From Lacticaseibacillus daqingensis (GTDB taxonomy: Bacteria; Bacillota; Bacilli; Lactobacillales; Lactobacillaceae), in NCBI RefSeq assembly GCF_003946115.1, contig NZ_RHOH01000005.1, positions 62,001 through 126,000 on the forward strand: 64,000 nt of DNA, given 5' to 3'. The position numbers were made by a program, and so were the translations under genes. Under the pieces are notes generated by a model. It was not told the DNA's origin. It worked only from the letters and a program-made list of their open reading frames with translations, and did no database searches. Of this stretch, positions 11,716-22,026 are shown piece by piece (the stretch's first letter is position 1; each line of letters opens with the position of its first letter).

Positions 11716-11740
11716 CAAAACCCCCGCACGCGGCGGGGGT
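11716..11740 (-). terminator. clpP terminator
   Basis: ACCCCCGC and GCGGGGGT form an 8-bp stem; on the minus strand it is followed by TTTTGC. It lies 7 nt behind the clpP stop codon. Confidence 0.75.
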
Positions 11741-11746
11741 CATGGC

Positions 11747-12340
11747 TTACTTCTTCTGGTCGTCCTTGGAGACGAGGATATCATCGATCAAGCCGTAGTC
11801 CTTGGCTTCCTGCGCGGTCAGGTAGTGATCGCGTTCGGTGTCGTTCTTGATCTCGTCAATGCTCTTGCCAGTGGCATCGGCCAGGATCTTGTTGAGTTTG
11901 ACGCGCGCCTTCAGGATCTGCTCGGCGGCGATCTCAATTTCGGTTTGCTGCCCCTGCGCACCACCAAGTGGCTGGTGGATCAGGACTTCTGAGTTCGGCA
12001 GCGCGAATCGCTTGCCCTTCTTCCCACTGGCCAGCAGTACGGAGGCCATGGAGGCCGCCATCCCAATAGCGATGGTTTGAACGTCGGCGTGGATCAGGTT
12101 CATCGTGTCGAGGATCGCGAGCCCCGAGGTGATCACACCACCGGGAGAGTTGATGTACAGGTAGATGTCTTTGTCTGGGTCTTGTGCATCCAAGAAGAGC
12201 AATTGGGCAATGATCGTGTTGGACACTTGGTCATTGATCTCCCCTGAAAGCATGATGATCCGGTCTTTGAGTAAGCGTGAGTAAATGTCGTAGGCGCGTT
12301 CGCCACGGCTGGTTTGTTCAATCACGGTAGGGACTAACAT
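11747..12340 (-). CDS. clpP: ATP-dependent Clp protease proteolytic subunit
   Basis: A 197-residue ClpP, the serine protease ring that degrades proteins delivered by ClpX, ClpC or ClpE in the cytoplasm. Ser in GMAASMAS (about residue 97), His in VLIHQPLGG (about 122) and an Asp near 171 form the triad, and INSPGG of the substrate groove is present. Length is normal. The ATG has AGGAGG upstream. The promoter carries both a CtsR box and a CIRCE element, so heat and protein-damage control by two repressors is likely. Confidence 0.97.
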   Translation of the reverse strand: MLVPTVIEQTSRGERAYDIYSRLLKDRIIMLSGEINDQVSNTIIAQLLFLDAQDPDKDIYLYINSPGGVITSGLAILDTMNLIHADVQTIAIGMAASMASVLLASGKKGKRFALPNSEVLIHQPLGGAQGQQTEIEIAAEQILKARVKLNKILADATGKSIDEIKNDTERDHYLTAQEAKDYGLIDDILVSKDDQKK

Positions 12341-12362
12341 AGCTGGACCTCCTATTTACGAG

Positions 12363-12389
12363 TTAGCACTCTTAAAAGTACAGTGCTAA
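12363..12389 (-). promoter_or_regulatory. CIRCE (HrcA) operator of clpP
   Basis: TTAGCACTC, nine bases, then CAGTGCTAA. This matches the CIRCE consensus TTAGCACTC-N9-GAGTGCTAA with one mismatch. It lies just downstream of the -10, between promoter and start codon. Confidence 0.85.
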
Positions 12390-12417
12390 GTATACGATTA
12401 ATGTCAGAAAAGGTCAA
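12389..12417 (-). promoter_or_regulatory. clpP promoter TTGACC-17-TATACT
   Basis: Read on the minus strand, -35 TTGACC (12417-12412) and -10 TATACT (12394-12389) are separated by 17 nt. The CtsR box covers the -35 and the CIRCE element abuts the -10. Confidence 0.85.
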
Positions 12418-12418
12418 A
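12402..12418 (-). promoter_or_regulatory. CtsR box of clpP
   Basis: The plus strand reads TGTCAGA-AAA-GGTCAAA, a direct heptad repeat close to the CtsR consensus RGTCAAA-NAN-RGTCAAA. The second heptad is perfect; the first has two differences. It overlaps the clpP -35. Confidence 0.7.
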
Positions 12419-12466
12419 CGATTTGCTGGCACTTTTCTGATTAAGAATAGCACACTTAGGAGGAAC

Positions 12467-12490
12467 AAAAAAACGCCGGCGGTCCGGCGT
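12467..12490 (-). terminator. terminator of the 149-residue membrane protein gene
   Basis: ACGCCGG and CCGGCGT pair around a 4-nt loop, and on the minus strand seven T residues follow. Confidence 0.85.
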
Positions 12491-12495
12491 CTGCG

Positions 12496-12945
12496 TTAGT
12501 CGTGTGTCGTTTCGTCAAAGGCTTGCTGCTTCTCACGGCTGTAAGTGATGAAGGCAAACACGGTGCCGACGATGCGCACCACCCAAGAGGCAAAGGCGAG
12601 CACGAGGCTGCCGAGCAAGCCCGCGACCATCGACATCATCTGCCCCTCGTTGAGGTGCTCAACAGAATCCGCCAGCGCGGTGGTCGCGATCAACCCGCCA
12701 AACAGCGCGAACACGATCAAGTAGAAGAGGAGCTCCAGAACGCTGGCGACCAGCAGCAGGATCAGGGTCGACCGGCGCTTGCCACCCTTGGGCACCGTGA
12801 TCAGCATGTACAGCGTGAGGCCGAATACTGCGAGGCCCATGATCAGATTGATCACCGCCGGGAGCGGGACACAGGAAACGATGGCAAGGATCCCCAGAAT
12901 GAGGTACAAGGTTTCATAAGTTTTCGATCGAGTTGGTTCAGTCAT
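12496..12945 (-). CDS. small tetra-spanning membrane protein of unknown function
   Basis: A 149-residue protein I do not recognise. Four hydrophobic helices are clear: about residues 13-28, 33-50, 60-85 and 108-135. Short charged ends (MTEPTRSKTYE and SREKQQAFDETTHD) suggest both termini are cytoplasmic. The ATG at 12945 has GGAGG 7 nt upstream. It is monocistronic: a terminator follows at 12467-12490, and its leader holds a small GGGGC-TTG-GCCCC hairpin (12962-12978). No function is proposed. Confidence 0.65.
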   Translation of the reverse strand: MTEPTRSKTYETLYLILGILAIVSCVPLPAVINLIMGLAVFGLTLYMLITVPKGGKRRSTLILLLVASVLELLFYLIVFALFGGLIATTALADSVEHLNEGQMMSMVAGLLGSLVLAFASWVVRIVGTVFAFITYSREKQQAFDETTHD

Positions 12946-13182
12946 TTTAACGCCTCCAAAAGTGGGGCCAAGCCCCGGTTGACTCGATTATCACCCAAAC
13001 AGCGGTGGGTTACCAGCCCCACGCATGGGGGGCATGAGCTGGCGGCGTTAAACCAGTGGGCGGCATGCGTGCGCGGGGGCAGCGGGCACCAAGCCGTGTC
13101 AACCGCTTGCCGCAGCCGCCAACCGGGACCCTTTGCGACGGCGGGGCACCTTTGCTGTTTTTGCGGGTTTCCGGCCAAAAAA

Positions 13183-13202
13183 AACGCCGATCACTCGGCG
13201 TT
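13183..13202 (-). terminator. terminator of tRNA-Arg
   Basis: AACGCCGA and TCGGCGTT are perfect 8-nt complements with a 4-nt loop; on the minus strand eight T residues follow. Confidence 0.9.
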
Positions 13203-13237
13203 GAGTCCGTACTATTACGACCTAAACGGTCATCTCA

Positions 13238-13309
13238 TGCGCAGCCCGGGAGTCGAACCCGGATTTCGAGAACCGGAATCTCACGTGCGATCCATTACAC
13301 TAACCGCGC
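13238..13309 (-). tRNA. tRNA-Arg, anticodon CCG
   Basis: Read on the minus strand, the 7-bp acceptor stem (GCGCGGT with GCTGCGC, two wobble pairs), D arm GTGT/GCAC, anticodon stem TGAGA/TCTCG and a T arm with GGTTCGA all fold. The anticodon loop TTCCGGT gives anticodon CCG, reading codon CGG. The discriminator is A and the CCA end is not encoded. A promoter TTGCTT-17-TATCAT lies just upstream and a terminator follows. Confidence 0.93.
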
Positions 13310-13534
13310 AAGTACTCAATTATGATACGGGAATGCGCGGGAAAAAGCAAGTGGCAAGGCTGGATAAATTGCGTCCCACCCCAAAATGAAGCGTTTGTGA
13401 GAACGGAACCGAATGTTGATTTTTCGGAAATGGCGGTGCGTCGTTGCGAAAGCGATGCCAAACCGAAAGAAATTAAGCAGGGAAACCGAATCTTCGGGTT
13501 GCTGCGACCGGCATCGTCAGGCAGGGTAAAAGGC

Positions 13535-13563
13535 TTGCACGCCAGTTTTTTCCTTGCTATAAT
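13535..13563 (+). promoter_or_regulatory. cggR-gap promoter TTGCAC-17-TATAAT
   Basis: -35 TTGCAC at 13535-13540, a 17-nt spacer, and -10 TATAAT at 13558-13563, which is also an extended -10 (TGC in front). The start point would be near 13570. Between here and cggR the heptamer ACTGGGT occurs twice (13596-13602 and 13623-13629), 27 nt apart, a candidate CggR operator. The 13310-13681 gap holds this and the tRNA promoter only. Confidence 0.75.
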
Positions 13564-13681
13564 GAGCTTTGTTGGTAGGGCAGGAACCGGACAGAACTGG
13601 GTGCCCAAATTTTTTTGGCCTGACTGGGTCGCTCAGCGGCACAGTTGGACACAAAACGACCCGCCAGAAGGACAGCTGAGT

Positions 13682-14719
13682 ATGCACTCTGAATTCGCCT
13701 GGATCGAAGCCATCGCCCCGGACATGATGGGCGTTATCACGAAGCGTTATCAGATTCTTCAGTTTATCAGCTGGATGGCCCCAGTTGGGCGTCGCAACCT
13801 GGCTGAACAGATGAAGATCTCGGAGCGCGTGTTGCGAACTGAAACCGACTTTTTGCGCAAGCAGGGGCTGATCGGTAGTTCGAAGTCCGGCATGGTGCTG
13901 ACCAGCAAGGGCATCGAGGCCTTCCAAGGGCTGGAGCAGCTGATGAATCAGTTGCTTGGCTTCAAGGAAGACGAGAAGCAGCTGGCCGCTAAGCTGGGCA
14001 TTGACCATTGCCTGATCGTCAACGGCGATGCGGATCAAAGTAGCCGCGTGATGGATGAGATGGGCAAGCTGCTCAATCAAACCATGCAGGTGGTGCTGCC
14101 CAGCGGTCGGCTGACGGTCGCCGTCATGGGCGGCACAACGATGGCGCGGGTGGCCGGGCAGATGAGCTACAAGCTCTCGGCTGGCCGTGAGCTGACCTTT
14201 GTGCCAGCACGCGGCGGCGTCGGCGAAGCGGTCGCGATTCAGGCCAACTCAGTGGCCGCGGCGATGGCGGAAGCCACCGACAGTAGCTACCGCGTGCTGT
14301 ACGTTCCAGAAAACGTCAGCGCCAAAACTTACCAACCGTTGTTGAAGGAGCCGGCTGTCCAAGAAGTCCTCCAAATGATTGACAACGCTCAGGTAGTGAT
14401 TCATAGTATAGGTGATGCCTTGATCATGGCGAAACGCCGGTCAATGCCCGCTGAGACCATCCGCGAGCTCGTTGAGCGCAGTGCGGTTTCAGAAACCTTC
14501 GGCACGTTTTTCGACGCCGCCGGGCAGGTCATCTACAAGATCCCAAGAATCGGCTTACAGATTCCGGACCTTGATCATATCCCATATGTGTTCGCCGTTG
14601 CCGGGGGCAAGAGTAAAGCCAAGGCAATCGCCGCATATATGAAAAATGCGCCGGCCCGGACGTGGCTCATCACGGACGTCGGCGCCTCAACTGCGATTTT
14701 AACTGGGGCGACCCGTTAG
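13682..14719 (+). CDS. cggR: central glycolytic genes regulator CggR
   Basis: A protein of about 345 residues of the SorC/DeoR-like family. An N-terminal helix-turn-helix (about residues 20-75, [20 protein letters not shown]) is followed by a sugar-isomerase-like effector domain with VMGGTTMA. In Bacillus, CggR represses the gapA operon and is released by fructose-1,6-bisphosphate. The ATG at 13682 was chosen over upstream in-frame starts because AAGGA precedes it at good distance and homologues start with a similar MH-W-E-I-APD segment. It heads the gap-pgk-tpiA-eno cluster, 37 nt before gap. Confidence 0.92.
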   Translation: MHSEFAWIEAIAPDMMGVITKRYQILQFISWMAPVGRRNLAEQMKISERVLRTETDFLRKQGLIGSSKSGMVLTSKGIEAFQGLEQLMNQLLGFKEDEKQLAAKLGIDHCLIVNGDADQSSRVMDEMGKLLNQTMQVVLPSGRLTVAVMGGTTMARVAGQMSYKLSAGRELTFVPARGGVGEAVAIQANSVAAAMAEATDSSYRVLYVPENVSAKTYQPLLKEPAVQEVLQMIDNAQVVIHSIGDALIMAKRRSMPAETIRELVERSAVSETFGTFFDAAGQVIYKIPRIGLQIPDLDHIPYVFAVAGGKSKAKAIAAYMKNAPARTWLITDVGASTAILTGATR

Positions 14720-14756
14720 AATAAAACTCTTATTTCCTAAAGGAGGAAATTTTAGC

Positions 14757-15779
14757 ATGACTGTTAAAATTGGTATCAATGGTTTTGGCCGTATCGGTCG
14801 TTTGGCTTTCCGCCGGATCTTCGAATTGGGTGCAAAGAGCAACGACATCGAAGTTGTTGCGATCAACGACCTGACCAGCCCAGCAATGTTGGCACACCTG
14901 CTGAAGTACGATTCCACTCACGGCACCTTCCCTGGTGAAGTTAGTGCAACCGACAACGGCATCGTTGTTAACGGCAAGGAATACCGCGTTTATGCTGAAC
15001 CACAAGCTCAGAACATTCCGTGGGTTAAGGAAGATGGCGTGCAATACGTCCTCGAATGTACCGGTTTCTACACCTCTGCTGAAAAGGCCCAAGCTCACTT
15101 GGATGCCGGTGCAGAACGTGTCCTGATCTCTGCACCTGCTGGCAAGATCCGCACGATCGTTTACAACGTTAACGACAGCGAACTGACCGCAGACGACAAG
15201 ATCGTTTCCGCTGGTTCTTGCACGACCAACTGCTTGGCACCAATGGCTTACTTCCTGAACAAGGAATTCGGCATCGAAGTTGGTACCATGACCACGGTTC
15301 ACGCTTACACCTCCACTCAGATGCTGCTTGACGGCCCTGTTCGCGGTGGCAACCTGCGCGCTGCACGCTCTGCTGCGGTTAACACGATTCCTCACAGCAC
15401 CGGTGCTGCTAAGGCGATCGGTATCGTTATCCCAGAACTGAACGGCAAGCTGCAGGGTCACGCACAGCGTGTTTCTGTTGTTGACGGCTCCCTGACCGAA
15501 TTGGTTTCCATCCTGAAGACCAAGAACGTGACGGCTGACCAAGTTAACGAAGCCATCAAGAAGCACACGGAAAACAACCCTTCCTTCGGCTACAACGCTG
15601 ACGAAGTTGTTTCTTCCGACATCATCGGTACGACCTACGGCTCCATCTTCGATCCTACCCAGACCGAAGTAACGACCGCCGGCGACTACCAACTTGTTAA
15701 GACGGTTGCTTGGTACGACAACGAATATGGCTTCACTTGCCAGATGATCCGTACCCTGCTGAAGTTTGCTACTCTGTAA
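14757..15779 (+). CDS. gap: glyceraldehyde-3-phosphate dehydrogenase
   Basis: A 340-residue NAD-dependent GAPDH, converting glyceraldehyde-3-phosphate to 1,3-bisphosphoglycerate. It starts with the Rossmann motif [13 protein letters not shown], and the catalytic Cys is in SCTTNC near residue 155. AAAGGAGG is perfectly placed before the ATG. Codon choice differs visibly from its neighbours (many GTT, GCT, GAA and AAC codons), typical of a very highly expressed gene. A strong terminator at 15811-15843 lies behind it, so much of the cggR-gap transcript may end here. Confidence 0.97.
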   Translation: MTVKIGINGFGRIGRLAFRRIFELGAKSNDIEVVAINDLTSPAMLAHLLKYDSTHGTFPGEVSATDNGIVVNGKEYRVYAEPQAQNIPWVKEDGVQYVLECTGFYTSAEKAQAHLDAGAERVLISAPAGKIRTIVYNVNDSELTADDKIVSAGSCTTNCLAPMAYFLNKEFGIEVGTMTTVHAYTSTQMLLDGPVRGGNLRAARSAAVNTIPHSTGAAKAIGIVIPELNGKLQGHAQRVSVVDGSLTELVSILKTKNVTADQVNEAIKKHTENNPSFGYNADEVVSSDIIGTTYGSIFDPTQTEVTTAGDYQLVKTVAWYDNEYGFTCQMIRTLLKFATL

Positions 15780-15810
15780 TCTAGAGTAACTACTTTTTAC
15801 CGCAATAAGG

Positions 15811-15843
15811 GGGCGGAGGGAGTTACTCCCTCCGCCCTTTTTT
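15811..15843 (+). terminator. terminator behind gap
   Basis: GGGCGGAGGGA and TCCCTCCGCCC form an 11-bp GC stem with a 5-nt loop, followed by six or more T residues. Confidence 0.9.
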
Positions 15844-15878
15844 CTAGGGGTTCGCCCCCAGCACCGCAGCCTGATTGG

Positions 15879-15934
15879 GCCGCGGTGTTTGAATGAGGGC
15901 AGGGCTTACCGGACCTTCATTCAAGCATCGCGGC
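15879..15934 (+). other. long hairpin between gap and pgk
   Basis: 5' arm 15879-15899 and 3' arm 15914-15934 form 21 consecutive pairs, including a few G-T, around a 14-nt loop. No T-run follows, so it is not an ordinary terminator. A likely extended -10 for pgk (TGGTAACAT, 15950-15958) begins 15 nt later. Confidence 0.75.
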
Positions 15935-15989
15935 TGAGTCACTGGGCTTTGGTAACATAGAATCAACCAAATTAGGAGGGTTTTATCTA

Positions 15990-17180
15990 ATGGCTAAATT
16001 GATCGTCTCCGACTTAGACGTTAAAGATAAGAAAGTCTTGATCCGCGTTGACTTCAACGTGCCGATCAAGGACGGTGTCATCGGCGATGACAACCGGATC
16101 GTGGCTGCTTTGCCGACCATCCAATACGTGATCGACAACGGCGGCAAGGCCATCTTGCTGTCCCACTTGGGCCGCATCAAGACCGAAGAAGATAAGGCTA
16201 AGCTGAGCCTGCGCCCAGTTGCAGAACGCCTGTCCGAACTGCTGAAGAAGCCTGTGACCTTCGTGCCTGCCACCCGTGGTCAGGAACTCGAAGACGCCAT
16301 CAACAACATGAACGATGGCGACGTCCTCGTGATGGAAAACACCCGCTTTGAAGACCTCGATGGCAAGAAGGAATCCAAGAACGACCCAGAACTGGGCAAG
16401 TACTGGGCTTCCTTGGGCGACCTGTTCGTCAACGATGCCTTTGGGACGGCGCACCGTGCCCACGCGTCCAACGTTGGGATTTCCTCCAACATGCCACAGG
16501 CAGCTGCTGGCTTCTTGATGGAAAAGGAAATCAAGTTCTTGGGCGACGCGGTTGAAAACCCACGGCACCCATTCGTTGCCATCTTGGGTGGTGCGAAGGT
16601 TTCCGACAAGATCGGCGTGATCTCCAACTTGATCAACAAGGCGGACAGGATCATCGTCGGTGGTGGGATGACCTACACCTTCTACGCAGCTAAGGGTCTC
16701 TCCATTGGGAAGTCCTTGGTTGAAACCGACAAGATCGACCTGGCCAAGCAGATCATGGCTGAAGCCGGCGACAAGCTGGTGCTGCCGGTTGATAACGTGG
16801 TGGCAACCGAATTCTCCAACGATGCCCCACACAAGGTCGTTGAAGGCAACATTCCTGACGGCTACATGGCACTGGACATCGGCCCTAAGGCGGTTGAAAG
16901 CTTCAAGAAGGTCCTCGCCGACGCCAAGACCGTTGTTTGGAACGGCCCAATGGGTGTGTTCGAAATGCCAAACTACGCAAAGGGCACCCTTGAAATCGGG
17001 AAGGCGCTTGGCGAACTGACCGACGCGACCACGATCATCGGTGGTGGGGACTCCACCGCTGCGGCCAACGAACTTGGCATCGCACCTAAGATCACCCACA
17101 TCTCCACTGGTGGTGGTGCTTCCCTTGAATACCTGGAAGGTAAGGAACTGCCAGGGATCGCCGCAATCACCAACAAGTAA
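15990..17180 (+). CDS. pgk: phosphoglycerate kinase
   Basis: A 396-residue phosphoglycerate kinase, transferring phosphate from 1,3-bisphosphoglycerate to ADP. The N-terminal substrate domain holds RVDFNVP and LLSHLGR, the hinge and nucleotide domain holds [12 protein letters not shown], and the C-terminal GGGDSTAA is the phosphate-binding loop. The ATG at 15990 is preceded by AGGAGGG. Codon bias is strong, as in gap. It is separated from gap by a terminator, a long hairpin and a probable promoter, so pgk can be transcribed separately. Confidence 0.97.
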   Translation: MAKLIVSDLDVKDKKVLIRVDFNVPIKDGVIGDDNRIVAALPTIQYVIDNGGKAILLSHLGRIKTEEDKAKLSLRPVAERLSELLKKPVTFVPATRGQELEDAINNMNDGDVLVMENTRFEDLDGKKESKNDPELGKYWASLGDLFVNDAFGTAHRAHASNVGISSNMPQAAAGFLMEKEIKFLGDAVENPRHPFVAILGGAKVSDKIGVISNLINKADRIIVGGGMTYTFYAAKGLSIGKSLVETDKIDLAKQIMAEAGDKLVLPVDNVVATEFSNDAPHKVVEGNIPDGYMALDIGPKAVESFKKVLADAKTVVWNGPMGVFEMPNYAKGTLEIGKALGELTDATTIIGGGDSTAAANELGIAPKITHISTGGGASLEYLEGKELPGIAAITNK

Positions 17181-17205
17181 GCTTGCTTTGACGCTTGCGT
17201 CTTAG

Positions 17206-18076
<871 letters not shown>

Positions 18077-18078
18077 TG

Positions 18079-18180
18079 TCCAGTGCTTGTCAGCGCGGTT
18101 ATGAGGGTTGGTTTAGGCCGCACGCTCATGCGCTGAGAAGCGCGACGAAACCAGTGCGAGGATATCGCCGCGCACTGGGA
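18079..18180 (+). other. structured gap between tpiA and eno
   Basis: Several nested inverted repeats: CCAGTGC (18080-18086) with GCACTGG (18172-18178), TTGGTTT (18108-18114) with AAACCAG (18148-18154), and GCGC-TGAGAA-GCGC (18130-18143). No T-run follows. A likely extended -10 for eno (TGTTAAACT, 18184-18192) lies right behind it. Confidence 0.55.
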
Positions 18181-18213
18181 TTGTGTTAAACTAAATTCGA
18201 AACTGCCGGTTAG

Positions 18214-19539
<1,326 letters not shown>

Positions 19540-19549
19540 TCTTACCCTG

Positions 19550-19578
19550 AAGCGCCTCTCTTACCGAGAGGCGCTTTT
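19550..19578 (+). terminator. terminator of the glycolytic cluster
   Basis: AAGCGCCTCTC and its complement enclose a TTAC loop and are followed by seven T residues. Confidence 0.92.
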
Positions 19579-19740
19579 TTTGTGCCACAGGTGTTGGGTT
19601 CGTTGGTGGCGGTCTGGCGCGCATGCGGTGTGTCGGCGCGGCGACCGTTAAAGAAAATGCCGTGCCGGCTTTACCGGTCAGGTTGTGCGCGGGATGCTTT
19701 CGGTACCTAGCAAAACTAACTAATGGGAGGATCGCCAACG

Positions 19741-19898
19741 ATGACCAAGCATCTCGCGAAACTAACCGCCTTAGACCGGCTGATCAACCAACTGAAGCCT
19801 GGTGATCGCGGCTGTCCCTTGGCATCGTCTTCGCGCTGACGAATCGCGAGATACGCACTGGGTTTGGCGGCGACGGACTCCTGCTGTACGTGGCTTGA
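19741..19898 (+). pseudogene. possible remnant of a small gene, frameshifted
   Basis: An ATG at 19741 with GGGAGG about 10 nt upstream starts a 32-codon frame (MTKHLAKLTALDRLINQLKP...) ending at 19839. From about 19806 another frame continues in protein-like fashion (RLSLGIVFALTNREIRTGF) to TGA at 19896-19898. One missing base near 19803-19812 would join them into about 52 residues. A terminator at 19947-19970 follows. I recognise no family. The rest of the 19540-20041 gap shows only the clcA promoter region. Confidence 0.3.
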
Positions 19899-19946
19899 AC
19901 GTGGGGGCTACTTTGCGCGGGTAAGGCCTGACCAAGAATCAGTGAA

Positions 19947-19970
19947 AACGCGTCGGTGACACGTTTTTTT
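19947..19970 (+). terminator. weak terminator upstream of clcA
   Basis: AACG-C-GTC pairs with GAC-A-CGTT around a GGT loop and is followed by a run of T residues. Confidence 0.6.
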
Positions 19971-20041
19971 GCGCGCATTGGTTTGGCAGGCTGGCCATGG
20001 CGTGTATACTGGAAAGTGAAAGAAACTTCGGAGGTGGCGGC

Positions 20042-21598
20042 TTGAACACCGTGAAAAAACATGTGGACCCGACGCGACTGCGCTTCGTGCTTCAGGGGTT
20101 GTTCGTGGGCCTGTTGACTGGGGTGGTCATTTCGCTGTTCCGCCTGAGCATTGAGCGTATGCTGGTGTTCATGCAGGGGGTCTATCGTCACGCAAGCGTC
20201 GCGAGCATCAGCGTGGTGGTACTGGTCAGCATCGGTCTAGCGCTGCTCATCGCGCAGCTACTCAAAAGCGACCCGAACATTTCGGGCTCCGGTATTCCGC
20301 AGGTCGAAGGCCAGCTGCAAGGCGAGCTTGACTTCAACTGGTGGTCGATCTTGTGGAAAAAATTCGTGGCAGGCGTTTTGGGGATCGGGCCCGGCCTGTT
20401 CCTCGGGCGTGAAGGGCCCTCGATTCAGCTCGGCGCCGCGGTGGGTCAAGGCGTGGCGCACGGGTTCCACCGCACCGGCTCGGACCGCCGCATCATGATC
20501 GTTGCTGGGGCAGCCGGCGGGCTGGCCGCGGCGTTCAACGCGCCGATCGCCGGCACCATGTTTGTCCTGGAGGAGGTTTACCACAACTTCAGCCCACTGG
20601 TGTGGATCACGAGTCTGGCCAGTGCCATCGGGGCGAACTTCATCTCGCTGAACGTGTTTGGCGAGGTGCCGGTGCTACATCTGGTGTACACGAAGCCGTT
20701 GCCGGTCACGCTGTACTGGCACCTGCTGCTGCTCGGCGTGGTGCTGGGCCTGCTGGGCTTTCTCTATCAGCGGGTGCTGCTGGCGATGCCGGCGCTATAC
20801 GCCAAAACACACATTCCGCGCGCGTATCAGGGGCTCGTGCCATTCTTGCTGGTGATCCCGATCGGACTGGTGGCCCCGCAGATCCTCGGCGGGGGGAATG
20901 GCCTGATCATCAGTTTCGGCGATCGGCTGCCGACCGTGGGCCTGCTGCTCGCGCTGCTGGTGGTACGCTTCGTGTTTTCGATGGTGTCGTATGGCTCAGG
21001 GTTACCCGGTGGGATCTTCTTGCCGATCCTGAGCCTGGGCGCGGTCATCGGCGCGGTGTACGCGGTGTTCATGGCGCAGATCGGGTGGCTACCGCAAGTG
21101 TATGTGATGAACCTGATCATTTTTGCCATGGCGGGCTACTTCGCCGGCATCGGGAAGGCGCCGTTCACGGCGATCCTGCTGATCACGGAGATGGTCGGCA
21201 ACCTGACGAATCTGATGGCGATGGCGGTGCTTGCGCTGGTCGCCTACATCGTGGTCGACGTGCTGGGCGGCGCACCGATCTACGAGTCGCTGTTGCAGCG
21301 GCTGACCGTGCCCAAGCAGATCGAGTCGATCCGCCGTATGGACCGCCTGGAGCTGCCGGTGTTTGAAGGGAGCACGCTGGAGGGGATGCAGGTACGCGAT
21401 TTCGCTTGGCCGAAGCAGACGCTGCTGATGAGTATCCGTCGCGGGGAGGAAAGTGTGCTGCCGCACGGGGACACCGTGATCCGCGCCGGCGACACGCTCG
21501 TGCTGTTGACCGATGCCAGCAAGCGCTCGGCCGTGCGGGCGCAGATCCACGCCAAGGCGGCCAAGCTCGCCGCGGCCACGGATCAGGCGGCGGAATGA
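20042..21598 (+). CDS. clcA: ClC-family chloride channel/antiporter with C-terminal TrkA-C domain
   Basis: A protein of about 518 residues. The ClC signatures are all visible: GSGIPQVEG (chloride-coordinating Ser), GREGPSIQLG with the gating Glu, and GSGLPGGIFLP. About ten hydrophobic helices occupy residues 15-430, followed by a TrkA-C-like cytoplasmic domain (GMQVRDFAWPKQTLLMSIRRG...GDTLVLLTD). Family members move chloride or fluoride, often against protons, in acid resistance; the ion here is not determined. The TTG at 20042 was chosen because GGAGG lies 7 nt upstream. A promoter near 20003 (TATACT) precedes it. Confidence 0.88.
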   Translation: MNTVKKHVDPTRLRFVLQGLFVGLLTGVVISLFRLSIERMLVFMQGVYRHASVASISVVVLVSIGLALLIAQLLKSDPNISGSGIPQVEGQLQGELDFNWWSILWKKFVAGVLGIGPGLFLGREGPSIQLGAAVGQGVAHGFHRTGSDRRIMIVAGAAGGLAAAFNAPIAGTMFVLEEVYHNFSPLVWITSLASAIGANFISLNVFGEVPVLHLVYTKPLPVTLYWHLLLLGVVLGLLGFLYQRVLLAMPALYAKTHIPRAYQGLVPFLLVIPIGLVAPQILGGGNGLIISFGDRLPTVGLLLALLVVRFVFSMVSYGSGLPGGIFLPILSLGAVIGAVYAVFMAQIGWLPQVYVMNLIIFAMAGYFAGIGKAPFTAILLITEMVGNLTNLMAMAVLALVAYIVVDVLGGAPIYESLLQRLTVPKQIESIRRMDRLELPVFEGSTLEGMQVRDFAWPKQTLLMSIRRGEESVLPHGDTVIRAGDTLVLLTDASKRSAVRAQIHAKAAKLAAATDQAAE

Positions 21599-21683
21599 CG
21601 CGGGTTTGTGAAAGCTTTTCTAGTCACCGGGCGCCTTTTGTGATAGGCTACTATTAGTAGGTTTTCGCAAGGGAGGGAAAGAC

Positions 21684-21920
21684 TTGCAGAGTCTTCTGAC
21701 AACGCTACTTATTATCGATTCAATTCTGATCGTGATCGCGACATTAATGCAACCAAGTAAGCAACAGGATGCGCTGAGCGCATTATCAGGCGGTGCCACC
21801 GACTTGTTCGGTAAGCAAAAATCGCGGGGATTCGAAGCATTTATGGAAAAAGTGACCGTCGTACTCGGCGTGTTCTTCTTCGGTTTATCGCTTGCCTTAG
21901 TGTATCTGTCATCCCACTAA
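21684..21920 (+). CDS. secG: preprotein translocase subunit SecG
   Basis: A 78-residue SecG, an accessory subunit of the SecYEG protein-export channel. Two membrane helices (about residues 3-20 and 56-75) flank a Gly/Ser-rich loop (LSGGATDLFGKQKSRGFEAF). The TTG start at 21684 is supported by GGGAGG upstream. A terminator at 21926-21955 separates it from rnr, although secG-rnr-smpB order is conserved in lactobacilli. Confidence 0.92.
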   Translation: MQSLLTTLLIIDSILIVIATLMQPSKQQDALSALSGGATDLFGKQKSRGFEAFMEKVTVVLGVFFFGLSLALVYLSSH

Positions 21921-21925
21921 CGAAG

Positions 21926-21955
21926 GTCTCCTGTCAGAAACAGGGGGCTTTTTTT
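21926..21955 (+). terminator. terminator behind secG
   Basis: A 9-bp stem with G-T pairs (GTCTCCTGT with ACAGGGGGC), a 5-nt loop and a run of seven T residues. Confidence 0.75.
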
Positions 21956-22026
21956 GGAGGTCGACTACTGGCCGGCCTGCTGCAACCAATTAACCGATCA
22001 GCACAAAGAGAAAACGAGGGACAGTT

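Noticed and set aside
12502-13389. A 295-codon plus-strand frame opposite the small membrane protein gene and tRNA-Arg
   Set aside because: It crosses a tRNA gene and a terminator and has no family features; it is a shadow frame.
13596-13629. Proven CggR operator
   Set aside because: Only the repeated ACTGGGT was seen; it does not clearly match the Bacillus operator, so it is mentioned with the promoter but not called as a site.
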